A stretch of 64,000 nt of DNA from JBEIFW01 sp046081125 (lineage in GTDB: Bacteria; Actinomycetota; Acidimicrobiia; Acidimicrobiales; Ilumatobacteraceae), in the NCBI GenBank assembly GCA_046081125.1, contig JBJTVH010000068.1, positions 1 to 64,000 on the forward strand. The letters run 5' to 3'. The stretch's first letter is position 1; every line of letters begins with the position of its first letter. Shown here one piece after another: positions 51,724 through 61,275 of the stretch. The translations under genes were made by a program, and so were the position numbers. Under the pieces are notes generated by a model. It did no database searches and was not told where the DNA came from. It worked only from the letters and a program-made list of their open reading frames with translations.

Positions 51724-52974
51724 GTGCGGTGGCCCGCCTCGTCCCGACCCGGGTCACCGGCGACGCCGTCGTCGTACGTGCGCACCGGCGAGTCCGGTTG
51801 GTGGCGCCAGCGCGAGAACCGGGTCCTCGCCGTTTGCGGCGACAACCTCGTCCGATCTCCGCTCGCCGCCGCCTTGATCGCCGACGCCCTCGAACTCCAG
51901 CGGGTCGAGGCGGAAGTCCGTGCGTGCGGAATCGACGTCACCGAGCCGGCTGCGCCACCGCCAGCGGTGCTCGCTGCGCTGCGTCGGCGGGGCATGGAAC
52001 TCGACCACGTCGCCCAGCCGCTCGAGGCCCGCCTCCTCGTCGGCGCCGATCTCGTCCTCACGATGACCACGGCCCAGCGCGACACCGTCGAGTCGCTCGA
52101 GCCGGACGCAGGCGTGCGTACGTTCACTGTTCGCGACGCCGTCCGCCGGGCCCGAATCGGCGGACCGCGCCGACCTGCCGAGCCGTTGCGCACCTGGCTC
52201 GAGCGTCTTGGCGGGGTCGACGACCCCGGGTCCCCCGAGATCGTCGACCTGCCTGAACCCGCAGGTGCGGACGAGATCGAGCGATGCGCCGCCGAACTCG
52301 AAGCACTCGTCCGCGTGCTGGTGCCGCTCGCCTGGCCGCTGGCCAGCATGGCCCACGATGCCGGTGGCCGTCGGCCGGATCGACCCGAGAGCCCCTTGTT
52401 GCCGCCACTTCGGGCGGTGGCGCCACCCGAAGGATCAGTGCCACCGCCGACCCCCGGCACGGACGTCGACCCGCGCCCGGGCGCCGGTTTCGTGCTCGAC
52501 GACGCCATCCTCACCCGAATCGTGCGGGAACTCCTCGTAACGGGCGAGCTTCTCCGTGACGAACCGGACGGCCCGATGGCCGCCGGGATTCCCCGTGACG
52601 GTTCGGACTGGCCCGCGCCGCGAACCCTCCGCTGGTCGGCCACCACGCTCGGTGGCGCAACCGTATGGCTTCACGGGCGCAGTCCGACCGACGTCGCCCG
52701 TTGGGCTCATGCGATCACGAACCGCCTCCTCGTGAGCGGCCGCGCCGCCCAAGCCGTAACCGGCGGGTCGTTGCCCGACGGCCTCAACGCCCCACTCGCT
52801 GCCCTCACGCTTGCGGACGCAGGCCTCGTCGCTGTGGTCGCCGGCGCCCGGGAGGACGCCTCGTGGGCACGAGCGGCGCACGCTTGGTCGGATCTGACGT
52901 TCGTCGAAGTCCGGCTAGATGACGAGTCAGACCCCCGTCGGGCCGTCCTCGACGCCCTCGGACTGTGGGGCTGA
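51724..52974 (+). CDS. Low-molecular-weight tyrosine phosphatase domain fused to a degenerate APS-kinase-like domain
   Basis: A 416-residue protein with an unusual architecture. Residues about 33-205 resemble LMW protein tyrosine phosphatases/arsenate reductases: NRVLAVCGDNLVRSPLA carries the CxxxxxRS loop with Cys38, Arg44 and Ser45, and ADLVLTMTTAQRDTV matches the family. The general-acid DP pair appears as DLPEP (Glu178 for Asp). A disordered proline-rich stretch (215-250) leads to a C-terminal half where TVWLHGRS, LADAGLVAVVAGAREDA and LTFVEVRLD align with APS kinase, but the P-loop GxxGxGKS is replaced by GRSPTDVAR, so nucleotide binding is doubtful. GTG start with a possible leaderless -10 (TAGTCT) 6 bases before it. 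Confidence 0.8.
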   Translation: MRWPASSRPGSPATPSSYVRTGESGWWRQRENRVLAVCGDNLVRSPLAAALIADALELQRVEAEVRACGIDVTEPAAPPPAVLAALRRRGMELDHVAQPLEARLLVGADLVLTMTTAQRDTVESLEPDAGVRTFTVRDAVRRARIGGPRRPAEPLRTWLERLGGVDDPGSPEIVDLPEPAGADEIERCAAELEALVRVLVPLAWPLASMAHDAGGRRPDRPESPLLPPLRAVAPPEGSVPPPTPGTDVDPRPGAGFVLDDAILTRIVRELLVTGELLRDEPDGPMAAGIPRDGSDWPAPRTLRWSATTLGGATVWLHGRSPTDVARWAHAITNRLLVSGRAAQAVTGGSLPDGLNAPLAALTLADAGLVAVVAGAREDASWARAAHAWSDLTFVEVRLDDESDPRRAVLDALGLWG

Positions 52975-52977
52975 ACC

Positions 52978-53877
52978 TCAGTCTGCGCTGAAGCGCTCGT
53001 TCGGCTTCACGTCGAGCGACGCGAGCGCCGTCGTGAGGTCGGCCACCGTCCAGCGGTCGTTCTGTTCGACGGCCTCGGCGAACGTCCAGGACTGCACGCG
53101 CTGCACCTTGCCGCCTTGCACGAAGAACGTCTCCCCCGAGAACTTGCAGTCGGCAGAGGCCAGGTACGCGACCAGCGGCGAGATGTTCGCCGGGTCCCAC
53201 ATGTCGAACGTGCCTTCCTTCGCCGCCAGGATCTCACCGAGGCCCGGGGTGGCCAGCGTGAGCCGGGTGCGAGCGGCCGGCGCGATCGTGTTGCTCTTCA
53301 CGTTGTACCGCACGAGTTCCTTCGCGCAGATCTGGCTGAACGTGGCGATGCCCGACTTCGCCGCTCCGTAGTTCGCCTGGCCCGGATTGGAGAACAGGCC
53401 CGACGTCGACGACGTGTGCACGAGGTTGCGCGGCTTGGTGATCCCGGCCTTGTGCTGCTCGCGCCAGTAGGCGGCCGCCCACCGCGTGGGGGCGAAGTGG
53501 CCCTTCATGTGGACGGCGACCACGGCGTCCCACTCGGCCTCGGTCATGTTGACGAGCACCCGGTCGCGCAGAATGCCGGCGTTGTTGACCAGGATGTCGA
53601 GATCCCCGAAGGTCTCGACGGCCTGGTTGATCATCCGCTGGGAGCCCTCCCAGTCGGCGACGTTGTCGTAGTTGGCCGCGGCCTCGCCGCCCATCGCCTT
53701 GATCTCGTCGACGACCTGCTGGGCCGGCGTGAGGTCGTTGCCCGTGCCGTCGTTCGCGCCGCCGAGGTCATTGACGAGCACCTTCGCGCCCTCCGCGGCG
53801 AAGAACAGGGCATGTTCCCGGCCGATTCCCCGACCGGCTCCGGTGATGATCGCAACCCGTCCGTCCAACGCGCCCAT
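52978..53877 (-). CDS. SDR-family dehydrogenase, hydroxyacyl-CoA/MFE-like
   Basis: A 299-residue short-chain dehydrogenase. TGAGRGIG is at 12-19, NNAG at 98-101, and the catalytic Ser157, Tyr170 and Lys174 are intact (TSSTSG, ANYGAAKSG). VNDLGGANDGTGNDLTPAQQVVDEI is characteristic of the 3-hydroxyacyl-CoA dehydrogenase group related to multifunctional enzyme 2. The longer C-terminus (EQNDRWTVADLTTALASL) is also typical of that group. It probably works in beta-oxidation of branched or steroid-like acyl-CoAs. Tail to tail with the phosphatase fusion, 3 bases apart. Confidence 0.9.
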   Translation of the reverse strand: MGALDGRVAIITGAGRGIGREHALFFAAEGAKVLVNDLGGANDGTGNDLTPAQQVVDEIKAMGGEAAANYDNVADWEGSQRMINQAVETFGDLDILVNNAGILRDRVLVNMTEAEWDAVVAVHMKGHFAPTRWAAAYWREQHKAGITKPRNLVHTSSTSGLFSNPGQANYGAAKSGIATFSQICAKELVRYNVKSNTIAPAARTRLTLATPGLGEILAAKEGTFDMWDPANISPLVAYLASADCKFSGETFFVQGGKVQRVQSWTFAEAVEQNDRWTVADLTTALASLDVKPNERFSAD

Positions 53878-53980
53878 CGGCGTGCTCCTCCCCAAGTGGC
53901 AGCCGCCGCACGCTACCGCTCTCGTCGGGCGGGGCTCGAAACGCAGCCGGCCGTCTGGCGCACCGGGCTACGACGCTCGA

Positions 53981-54655
53981 CTAGAACCAGCCTTCGCCGG
54001 CGCCGATGTACCGCAGGCCGGGGACAAGCAGGAGCACCGACCCGGCGAGCATCGCGATCTGGGCGCCGCGGACCCGGAACAGCGCAGCGATACCGGCGAA
54101 GAACAGTGCGACGGCGAAATACACCGTCGCCAGGTCGTAGTTGTCGCCGATGTTGTCCGCCTTTTGGGCGTCTTCGAACTTCTGGTCGGCGGTCTTGGTC
54201 AGCTCCTCACCCTTTTCGGAGGCCTCGATCACGTAGTCGTCGGTCTCGAGCGGGGTGCGCGGGCCGTCGTCGCTGTCCGGCAGCGCCTCCCAGGCCACGG
54301 TGGCCTTCTCCAGCTCGTCGCTGAAGAGGTTGTCGCGCACGACGGCCGCCAGGTCCCCCTTTTTTTCCTCCACGAGCAGCTGGTACGCGAGGAACACCGC
54401 CTGGTCGCCGTTGAAGGTCTGGGAGGCCTCGTTGTAGAAGCCTTCCGCCTGCGACGTGATCCGTGCGGACTCGGTGAAGGCCTCGAGCGCCTTGTCCCCC
54501 GCCTGCGAGCCCTGGAAGGCGGCATAGGCGGTGAGGATGCCCGCAAGGCCGAGCAGGGCGGCCGCAACGATTTCGACCCAGTTCGACCCGTCGCGCTCTG
54601 CCTTCTCCGGATTCCCGGCGGGCGGGATGGCCATCGATTGCTCGTCAACCGACAC
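53981..54655 (-). CDS. Membrane protein with three transmembrane helices and an extracytoplasmic helical domain
   Basis: A 224-residue protein I cannot name with certainty. One helix lies at about 27-47 (WVEIVAAALLGLAGILTAYAAF), then an acidic, mostly helical domain of about 125 residues, then two C-terminal helices (ATVYFAVALFFAGIAAL and IAMLAGSVLLLVPG). The layout resembles DUF4337-like proteins. The GTG start has AGGAG seven bases upstream. A run of seven A in the coding strand (EEKKG) sits mid-gene. It is 33 bases upstream of adenosine deaminase and may be cotranscribed. Confidence 0.78.
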   Translation of the reverse strand: MSVDEQSMAIPPAGNPEKAERDGSNWVEIVAAALLGLAGILTAYAAFQGSQAGDKALEAFTESARITSQAEGFYNEASQTFNGDQAVFLAYQLLVEEKKGDLAAVVRDNLFSDELEKATVAWEALPDSDDGPRTPLETDDYVIEASEKGEELTKTADQKFEDAQKADNIGDNYDLATVYFAVALFFAGIAALFRVRGAQIAMLAGSVLLLVPGLRYIGAGEGWF

Positions 54656-54688
54656 GTGTGCTCCTCGTGATGTGCGCTCGAATTCGGC

Positions 54689-55825
54689 CTACGGGATGGT
54701 ACTCACGGGTCGGCTCCCACCCGGCGCTCCGAAAGACGCCACGTCGAGGTCGGCGGCCCGCAGCGACGCGTACCGGGGCTTGATCTGCCCGTTGATGATC
54801 CGGAGACGCTCGTCGAAGGGGGCAAACGCGCTCTTCATCGCATTGATCGTCAACCACTCGAAGTCGTCCCAGCCCCAACCGAACGCATCGCGGACCTGGA
54901 GGAACTCCCGGGTCATCGTCGTGTCGCTCATCAGCCGGTTGTCCGTGTTGATCGTGACCCGGAACCGCAGCCGGCGCAGCACCCCGATCGGATGGTCGGC
55001 GATCGAGGCGCACACGCCGGTATTGACGTTCGACGTCGGGCAGCACTCCAGCGGGATGCGCCGATCGCGCACGTAAGCCGCCAACCGCCCCAGTCGGTAG
55101 ACACCGTCGTCGGCGACGGCGATGTCGTCGACGATGCGTACGCCGTGGCCGAGCCGCTCGGCACCGCACCACTGCAACGCCTCCCAGATCGAGGGCAGAC
55201 CGAAGGCTTCGCCGGCGTGGATCGTGGCGTGGAAGTTCTGCTGCTTCACGTACTGGAACGCGTCGAGATGTCGGGTTGGCGGGTGGCCGGCTTCGGCCCC
55301 GGCGATGTCGAAGCCGACGACACCGGCGTCACGGAACCGGACAGCCAGCTCCGCGATCTCCTGGCTGCGCGCTGCGGTACGCATGGCACACAGCAACGCG
55401 TAGATGCGCAGTTCCGTGCCCGTCGCGCCCCGCCGGAATCCGGACAACACCGCCTCGACGACCTCGTCCAGCGTCAACCCGGCCTCGAGATGGAGCTCGG
55501 GAGCAAAACGCACCTCGGCGTAGACGACACCGTCGGCGGCGAGGTCCTGGGCGCACTCGTACGCCACCCGCTCGAGCGCCTCGCGGTGCTGCATCACCCC
55601 GACCGTGTGGGCGAAGGTCTCGAGGTAGAGCACGAGGTCGTTGCGCTTGGCCCCGCGATGGAACCATCGCTTCAGTTCGCCCACGTCCTCGGTCGGAAGC
55701 TGCCGGTAGCCGAACTCACGGGCGAGTTCCACGACGGTGGAGGGCCGCAGGCCGCCGTCGAGATGGTCGTGGAGCAGCACCTTCGGCGCTGTTCCGACGG
55801 CGTCGTCTGCGGGGCGCTCCGCCAT
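54689..55825 (-). CDS. add: Adenosine deaminase
   Basis: A 378-residue amidohydrolase that deaminates adenosine to inosine. Zinc ligands are in LLHDHLDGG (His19, His21), THAGE-type IHAGEAFG, the catalytic ERLGHGVR (His) and ITINTDNRL (the last Asp pair reads TDN where most have SDDP, a noticeable variation). Length is normal. It follows nei in the same direction 10 bases away. The TDN substitution keeps the metal-ligand Asp, so activity is plausible. Confidence 0.9.
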   Translation of the reverse strand: MAERPADDAVGTAPKVLLHDHLDGGLRPSTVVELAREFGYRQLPTEDVGELKRWFHRGAKRNDLVLYLETFAHTVGVMQHREALERVAYECAQDLAADGVVYAEVRFAPELHLEAGLTLDEVVEAVLSGFRRGATGTELRIYALLCAMRTAARSQEIAELAVRFRDAGVVGFDIAGAEAGHPPTRHLDAFQYVKQQNFHATIHAGEAFGLPSIWEALQWCGAERLGHGVRIVDDIAVADDGVYRLGRLAAYVRDRRIPLECCPTSNVNTGVCASIADHPIGVLRRLRFRVTINTDNRLMSDTTMTREFLQVRDAFGWGWDDFEWLTINAMKSAFAPFDERLRIINGQIKPRYASLRAADLDVASFGAPGGSRPVSTIP

Positions 55826-55835
55826 GCGACGGAGG

Positions 55836-56639
55836 CTAGTGAGCCACGGCCACCGCGAGGCCGAGCCGCAGTTGGCACGCCGGGCACCAGTAGGTTACGC
55901 GGGCCTGCTCGCCATGTCGCGCCACCGCGATCGACGTGGCGCACCGCGGGCACGGCTTGCCGTTTCGGCCGTAGACCGCAAGCCCGCCCGGCACGGTGAT
56001 CCGGTCGACGCGCTCGAGGTTCGAAGACAGCAGCGAGGCTGCGACCTCGACGAGTCGGCGCCGTTGCGCAACGTCGAGCGCACCGACCGGCGTATCAGGG
56101 TGGAGTTCGCAGGCCCACAGGACCTCGGACTTGTAGACGTTGCCGACACCGCAGGCGATCCGCTGGTCGAGCAGCGCGGTGGCCACCGTGGTCGTCGCGT
56201 CGCAGAACCGGGCCATGCGAGCGACGGCAGCGTCGAGGTCGGGATTGCGCGTGCACAGATCCGGGCCGAGCGAACCGCGCAGGGGATGACGGCTCATCTC
56301 CCGCGAGCGGTAGACCTCGACGACCGGCGCGTTGAAGCACACCGCCTGCCACCCCGGCACCTCGAGGACACAGCGCATCTGCCGGAGGGGGCGGTGCCAG
56401 CCTTCGCCCTCGCGGTACAGGTGCCACGAACCCGTCATCCGCATGTGGGTGTGCAGGACGATGCCGTCGTCGAACCCGATCTCGAGGTGCTTCCCAATCG
56501 CTTCGACCCGCTCGATCACCGACCCGACCGTGGGCTCGGGACCGTCGAGACGCGGCGCATCGAACCCGGACACGGGACGACCCGTCAGCGCCATCCGCAG
56601 CGCTGTCGCCGAACGGTGGATGGTGTCACCCTCGGGCAC
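55836..56639 (-). CDS. nei: DNA glycosylase/AP lyase of the Fpg/Nei family
   Basis: A 267-residue base-excision enzyme. The N-terminus is MPEGDTIH with catalytic Pro2 and Glu3. The helix-two-turn-helix CGVGNVYKSEVLW binds DNA, and a zinc finger with CPRC...CPAC closes the C-terminus, followed by QLRLGLAVAVAH. The absence of the typical Fpg lysine-rich beta loop and the TIHRSA start point to the actinobacterial Nei2-like group. It repairs oxidised pyrimidines. It lies just downstream of lhr, a repair-linked pairing also known in mycobacteria. Confidence 0.93.
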   Translation of the reverse strand: MPEGDTIHRSATALRMALTGRPVSGFDAPRLDGPEPTVGSVIERVEAIGKHLEIGFDDGIVLHTHMRMTGSWHLYREGEGWHRPLRQMRCVLEVPGWQAVCFNAPVVEVYRSREMSRHPLRGSLGPDLCTRNPDLDAAVARMARFCDATTTVATALLDQRIACGVGNVYKSEVLWACELHPDTPVGALDVAQRRRLVEVAASLLSSNLERVDRITVPGGLAVYGRNGKPCPRCATSIAVARHGEQARVTYWCPACQLRLGLAVAVAH

Positions 56640-56662
56640 GGCTCAAGGCTAGGCCAATCGCC

Positions 56663-59600
56663 TCATCGGCGGGTGGACAGTCGGTCGCTTCGCAGGACGA
56701 GACCCTTGTAGCCGTGCACGAAACCGGACGCTTCGAGGGCACCCGACCACACGGAGTCGCCGATGGACCCTCCGTCGATCCGGCGGATCTCGAGCGAGCG
56801 GTCTCGACCGGTCCGGACTCGCTCGGCCAGAGCGTCGATCCAGACATCGTCGGTGACCGCGGCGAACGTCACGAGTTGGTGTGACCGCCGATCCAACCAC
56901 GCCTGGGGACGACCGCCGGAGAGCACCACGATCGAGCCGGTGACACGGCTGGGCCGGGCCGGACCGGCGGGGTCGGGCCACTCGAGGGCGGCACCGTAGG
57001 GCTGAGCCGGATCGCTCGATGCGAGCACGACCGTCGACGCCTCGTCGTCGCGCCGCTCGCGCAGACGGTCGGCCGCACCCGGCAGTGCGAACTGGGCGGC
57101 GCCGAGGCCATCGACGAGATAGCCGCGCCGCACCCGACCGCGTTCCTCCAGGACCTTGAGCACTGCGTAGACCGCGCTGAACCCGCCCGGAACCTCCTCG
57201 GCGGTGACCGCCTCGCGAGTGAGCACCCCGTGGCGCTCGAGCAGCTGCAACGCCCGGCGGGGAGCGCGCTCGGTCGGGTTCGGCGCGCCCTCGAGGAGCG
57301 GCGCCACCAGCGACCAACGGCCCGCACCCGCCGGCGGGCCGGCGGCCCGGAGCCGTCCGGGACGCGCCCGGGCGCGTGCGGCCGCCGTTCCACGGCCCGA
57401 GACGTAGGCACGCAGCGGCGCCAGGGCGTCGTTGGTGACCTCCCCGGCCCACACCAGATCCCACAGCGCGGCCAACAACTCGGTGTCGGTCGCGGACGGG
57501 TCGGCGGCGCGCAGGTCCGGCCAGAAGCAGGCGCCGCGCGCGCCGAGCCGCTCGCGCAGCGCCTCGTGACGGGCATCGCCGGGGCGGCGAGCGGGGTCGG
57601 GCCCGTCGAGCAATGCCGCCGCCTGCTCGCGGAACACGAGCCGCACCCGCCCGTCGGAACTGCCGAGCGCGCCGGCACCCACCCACACCACCTCGCCGGC
57701 TGCGCAGAGCGCGTCCAGATCGGACGGGCGGTAGCGCTCCAGCCGGGCCGGCAGCAGTTCGGTGTCGAGCAGCGACGCGACGACCGTCGCCCCCTGGAGC
57801 TGGCCGATCGCCTCGACGAGCACGTCCGGCCCGCGACGGCCCTCGCCGATGCCGTGCCATCGCGTGAGGAACCGTGCCAGCGCGGCCTGCTCGACGGGCT
57901 CCACCTCGCGGCGCAACGCCGCCAGAGAGCGCCGGCGCAACAGCCGGAGCACCTCGACGTCGCACCATTCCCGCTCGAGGCCATCGGGTCGGAACTCACC
58001 GCGCACCACCCGACCCGCGCCCTCGAGTGCACGCAGCGCTCCGGCCACCCGTTCGACCGGGATGCCGAACCGTCGGGCCACCTCGTCGGGCAGGAACGGG
58101 CCGTGCGTGCGGGCGTACCGACCGACCAGCGACTCCAGCGGGTGTTCGACCGGCTCGGTGAACGCCGCGGGAAGCCCTAGGGGCAGCGCGCAGCCGAGCG
58201 CATCGCGGTAGCGGGACGCGTCCTCACCGGCGATCCAGCGCACCTCGCCCGCGACCCGGACCGGGAGCGCCCGGCGTGACCGTTCGAGCTCGGCGACCCA
58301 CGACGCGACGGACCCGTCCCCCGGCTCGGCGCGCACGTCGAGCTCATCGACGGTCAGATCGCCGAGCCGGCGCAACAGGTCGTGCAGCTCGTCGGCCGAT
58401 CGGGCCCGCCGGTGCTCGGTGAGATCGGCCAGCTCGAGCTCGACGTCGGCGAGCGCACCGGGGTCGATCAGCTCGCGGAGCTCCTCGGCCCCGAGCAGCT
58501 CCCGCAGGAGATCCCGGTCGAGCGAGAGCGCCGCTGCGCGCCGCTCGGCCAATGGCGCATCGCCGTCGTAGAGGTAGTTCGCGACCCAGTTGAACAGCAG
58601 CCCCTGCGCGAACGGCGAGGCCCGATCCGTCTCCACCGACACCAGACGGATCCGGCGCGCCTGCAGATCGCGCAACACCTCCCGCAGGGCCGGCAGGTCG
58701 AACACGTCCTGCAGGCATTCCCGTGAGGTCTCGAGCAAGATCGGGAACGTGGGATGCCGGGCGGCGACGGCGAGCAGATCCGCCGCCCGCTGACGCTGTT
58801 GCCACAACGGCGTTCGCCGATCGGGTCGACGGCGGGGTAGCAGCAGCGCCCGCGCCGCGCATTCCCGGAACCGCGCGGCGAACAGCGAGGTCGACGGCAG
58901 CGCCTCCACCAGCGCCCGTTCGATCTCGTCCGGGGCCAGGGCCACGTCGTCGGGGTCGAGTTCGGTGATCGCCTCCGGCAGCCGCACGGCGATGCCGTCG
59001 TCGGACCACATGACCTCGACGGGCATCCCGTGGCGGTCCGCCAGGCGGCGCTCGATCGCCATCGCCCACGGGGCGTGCACGGGCGAGCCGAACGGGCTGA
59101 GGATGCAGACTCGCCAGTCGCCGATCTCGTCACGAAACCGTTCCACCACGACGGTCCGATCGTCAGGAACGGCCCCGGTCGCGTTCGCCTGGTCGGCGAG
59201 GTACTGCACCAGGTTCTGCGCCGCCCAGGCATCGAGCCCGTCCTCGACCCGCAGACGCTCGACGGCGGCCTCGGCCGGCTGCCCACGGAGCTGTCGTACG
59301 AACGCGCCCAACGCCCGGCCGAGCTCGAGGGGTCGCCCGGGCCGATCGCCGTGCCAGAACGGCATCTTCCCCGGCTCCCCGGGGGCGGGCACCACGGTGA
59401 CGCGTTCGAAGGTGATGTCCTGGATCCGCCAGGCCGAGGCGCCGAGCACGAACACCTCGCCGGGACGGCTCTCGTAGACCATCTCCTCGTCGAGTTCGCC
59501 CACCCGGGTCCCGTCGGGCAGGAACACGCCGAACAGGCCCCGGTCCGGGATCGTGCCCCCCGAGGTGACGGCCAGCCGTCGGCTCCCGTCGCGGGCCCGC

Positions 59601-61180
59601 AGCGTGCCGGCCGTCCGGTCCCAGACCAGGCGGGGCCGCAGTTCGGCGAACTCCTCGGACGGGTACCGCCCGGCAAGGAGATCGACGGTCGCGTGCCACA
59701 CGTCGTCGGTCAGCTCGGCGAACCCCGCCGCGCGTCGCACGAGGGCGGCCAGGCGGTCGATCGGCCAGTCCTCCATGGCCACTGCGGCGACCACCTGCTG
59801 CGCAAGGACGTCGAGCGGGTTGCGCAGGTAACGGGTCTCCTCGACCAGCCCCGCTCGCATCCGCCCGGCGACGACCGCCGCTTCCAGGAGATCGGAGCGG
59901 TGCTTCGGGAAGATCGTGCCCGATGACGGCTCGCCGACCGAATGCCCGGCACGCCCGACCCGTTGGAGGCCGCGTGACACCGATCCCGGGGATTCCACCT
60001 GCACGACGTGGTCCACGGCCCCCATGTCGATCCCGAGCTCGAGTGAGCTGGTGGCGACGATGGCCCGCAGGACCCCGCGCTTGAGCTGGTCCTCGATGAC
60101 GACGCGCTGCTCTCGCGCCAGGGAGCCGTGGTGGGCCTTGACCAGTTCGGTCCCGTCCGGCCCGCCGAGACCCTCGAGCTCGGCGAGTTCGTTCAGCTTG
60201 GCGGCCAGCCGTTCGGCCGCCCGGCGGGCGTTGCAGAACACGATCGTGGAGCGGTGGGCGAGGATGCGGCGAAGGACCTCGGGATACACCGACGGCCAGA
60301 TGCTCTTGCGCACCGGGCCGGCCAACGCCGCTGTCGCCGGACCGGAGCGCAACTCGGCGGGGCCGAGATCGGTGACCGGCCGGCCGAGGTCGGCCATGTC
60401 CTCGACCGGCACCACGACCTCGAGGGCAAGCTCCTTGCGGATCCCGGCGTCGACGATCGTCACCGGGCGCAGGCGGTCGGGGGCGTCGTATCCCCCGAGG
60501 AACCGGGCGATCTCCGACAGCGGCCGCTGGGTGGCCGACAGCCCGATACGTTGCGGCGGTCGCTCGCAGCGAGCCTCGAGCCGCTCCAGGCTGAGCGCGA
60601 GGTGCGCACCCCGCTTGGTCGGCGCCAGCGCATGGATCTCGTCGACGATCACCGCCTCGACCCCGGCGAGGGTCTCGCGCGCCGACGAGGTGAGCATGAG
60701 ATAGAGCGACTCGGGCGTCGTGATCAACAGGTCTGGCGGCCGCCGCACGAGCCCGGCGCGTTCGCGCGCCGTCGTGTCGCCCGTGCGCATCCCGACCACT
60801 ACGTCCGCGACCGGAACACCGATCCGCTCGGCAGCTAGCCGGATGCCGGCGAGGGGGGCCCGGAGATTCTTGTCGACGTCGAACGCCAGCGCTCGCAGGG
60901 GGCTCACGTACACCACCCGGGTCCGGCGTTCCCGCTCGGGAACTGCCGTGGTCAGGAGACGGTCGAGACCCCAGAGGAACGCCGTGAGGGTCTTGCCGGT
61001 GCCGGTCGGGGCACACACCAGGGTGTGGGCACCGGTCGCGATCGCCGGCCAGCCGAGCACCTGCGGTGCGGTGGGCTGGGGGAACGCCGTCGCGAACCAG
61101 GACCGGACCGCCGGGGAGAACAGGGCGAGCGGGTCCGCAGGCGGCATGGTCGGCCCCAAACGTACAAGCGCGAGCCTCAT
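56663..61180 (-). CDS. lhr: Lhr-family ATP-dependent DNA/RNA helicase
   Basis: A 1505-residue superfamily 2 helicase, the full-length Lhr seen in actinobacteria. Walker A APTGTGKT is at 57-64 and the DEIH box at 180-183; SSLELGIDMGAVDHVVQ and QRVGRAGH form motifs V and VI. The conserved Lhr core continues to about residue 870 and is followed by the long Lhr-CTD with winged-helix repeats. In mycobacteria Lhr is a 3'-to-5' translocase induced by DNA damage. Two starts are possible: the ATG used here or an ATG 33 bases downstream (MPPADPLALFSP), which fits the family better. Divergent from the EAL-domain protein. Confidence 0.95.
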   Translation of the reverse strand: MRLALVRLGPTMPPADPLALFSPAVRSWFATAFPQPTAPQVLGWPAIATGAHTLVCAPTGTGKTLTAFLWGLDRLLTTAVPERERRTRVVYVSPLRALAFDVDKNLRAPLAGIRLAAERIGVPVADVVVGMRTGDTTARERAGLVRRPPDLLITTPESLYLMLTSSARETLAGVEAVIVDEIHALAPTKRGAHLALSLERLEARCERPPQRIGLSATQRPLSEIARFLGGYDAPDRLRPVTIVDAGIRKELALEVVVPVEDMADLGRPVTDLGPAELRSGPATAALAGPVRKSIWPSVYPEVLRRILAHRSTIVFCNARRAAERLAAKLNELAELEGLGGPDGTELVKAHHGSLAREQRVVIEDQLKRGVLRAIVATSSLELGIDMGAVDHVVQVESPGSVSRGLQRVGRAGHSVGEPSSGTIFPKHRSDLLEAAVVAGRMRAGLVEETRYLRNPLDVLAQQVVAAVAMEDWPIDRLAALVRRAAGFAELTDDVWHATVDLLAGRYPSEEFAELRPRLVWDRTAGTLRARDGSRRLAVTSGGTIPDRGLFGVFLPDGTRVGELDEEMVYESRPGEVFVLGASAWRIQDITFERVTVVPAPGEPGKMPFWHGDRPGRPLELGRALGAFVRQLRGQPAEAAVERLRVEDGLDAWAAQNLVQYLADQANATGAVPDDRTVVVERFRDEIGDWRVCILSPFGSPVHAPWAMAIERRLADRHGMPVEVMWSDDGIAVRLPEAITELDPDDVALAPDEIERALVEALPSTSLFAARFRECAARALLLPRRRPDRRTPLWQQRQRAADLLAVAARHPTFPILLETSRECLQDVFDLPALREVLRDLQARRIRLVSVETDRASPFAQGLLFNWVANYLYDGDAPLAERRAAALSLDRDLLRELLGAEELRELIDPGALADVELELADLTEHRRARSADELHDLLRRLGDLTVDELDVRAEPGDGSVASWVAELERSRRALPVRVAGEVRWIAGEDASRYRDALGCALPLGLPAAFTEPVEHPLESLVGRYARTHGPFLPDEVARRFGIPVERVAGALRALEGAGRVVRGEFRPDGLEREWCDVEVLRLLRRRSLAALRREVEPVEQAALARFLTRWHGIGEGRRGPDVLVEAIGQLQGATVVASLLDTELLPARLERYRPSDLDALCAAGEVVWVGAGALGSSDGRVRLVFREQAAALLDGPDPARRPGDARHEALRERLGARGACFWPDLRAADPSATDTELLAALWDLVWAGEVTNDALAPLRAYVSGRGTAAARARARPGRLRAAGPPAGAGRWSLVAPLLEGAPNPTERAPRRALQLLERHGVLTREAVTAEEVPGGFSAVYAVLKVLEERGRVRRGYLVDGLGAAQFALPGAADRLRERRDDEASTVVLASSDPAQPYGAALEWPDPAGPARPSRVTGSIVVLSGGRPQAWLDRRSHQLVTFAAVTDDVWIDALAERVRTGRDRSLEIRRIDGGSIGDSVWSGALEASGFVHGYKGLVLRSDRLSTRR

Positions 61181-61275
61181 TTCGTCACCAAATCGTCAAG
61201 AACGTTGCGCGCCGGACCGGATCTCACGAGGAGTAGTTTCACGAACGCCGCGCGGAGCAGGAAGGCGGGGGCGTC

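Noticed and set aside
54357..54368. Seven-A run in the coding strand of a membrane-protein gene as a programmed frameshift site
   Set aside because: The zero frame continues through a coherent domain and the alternative frames do not give a sensible product, so it is probably just an EEKKG codon run.
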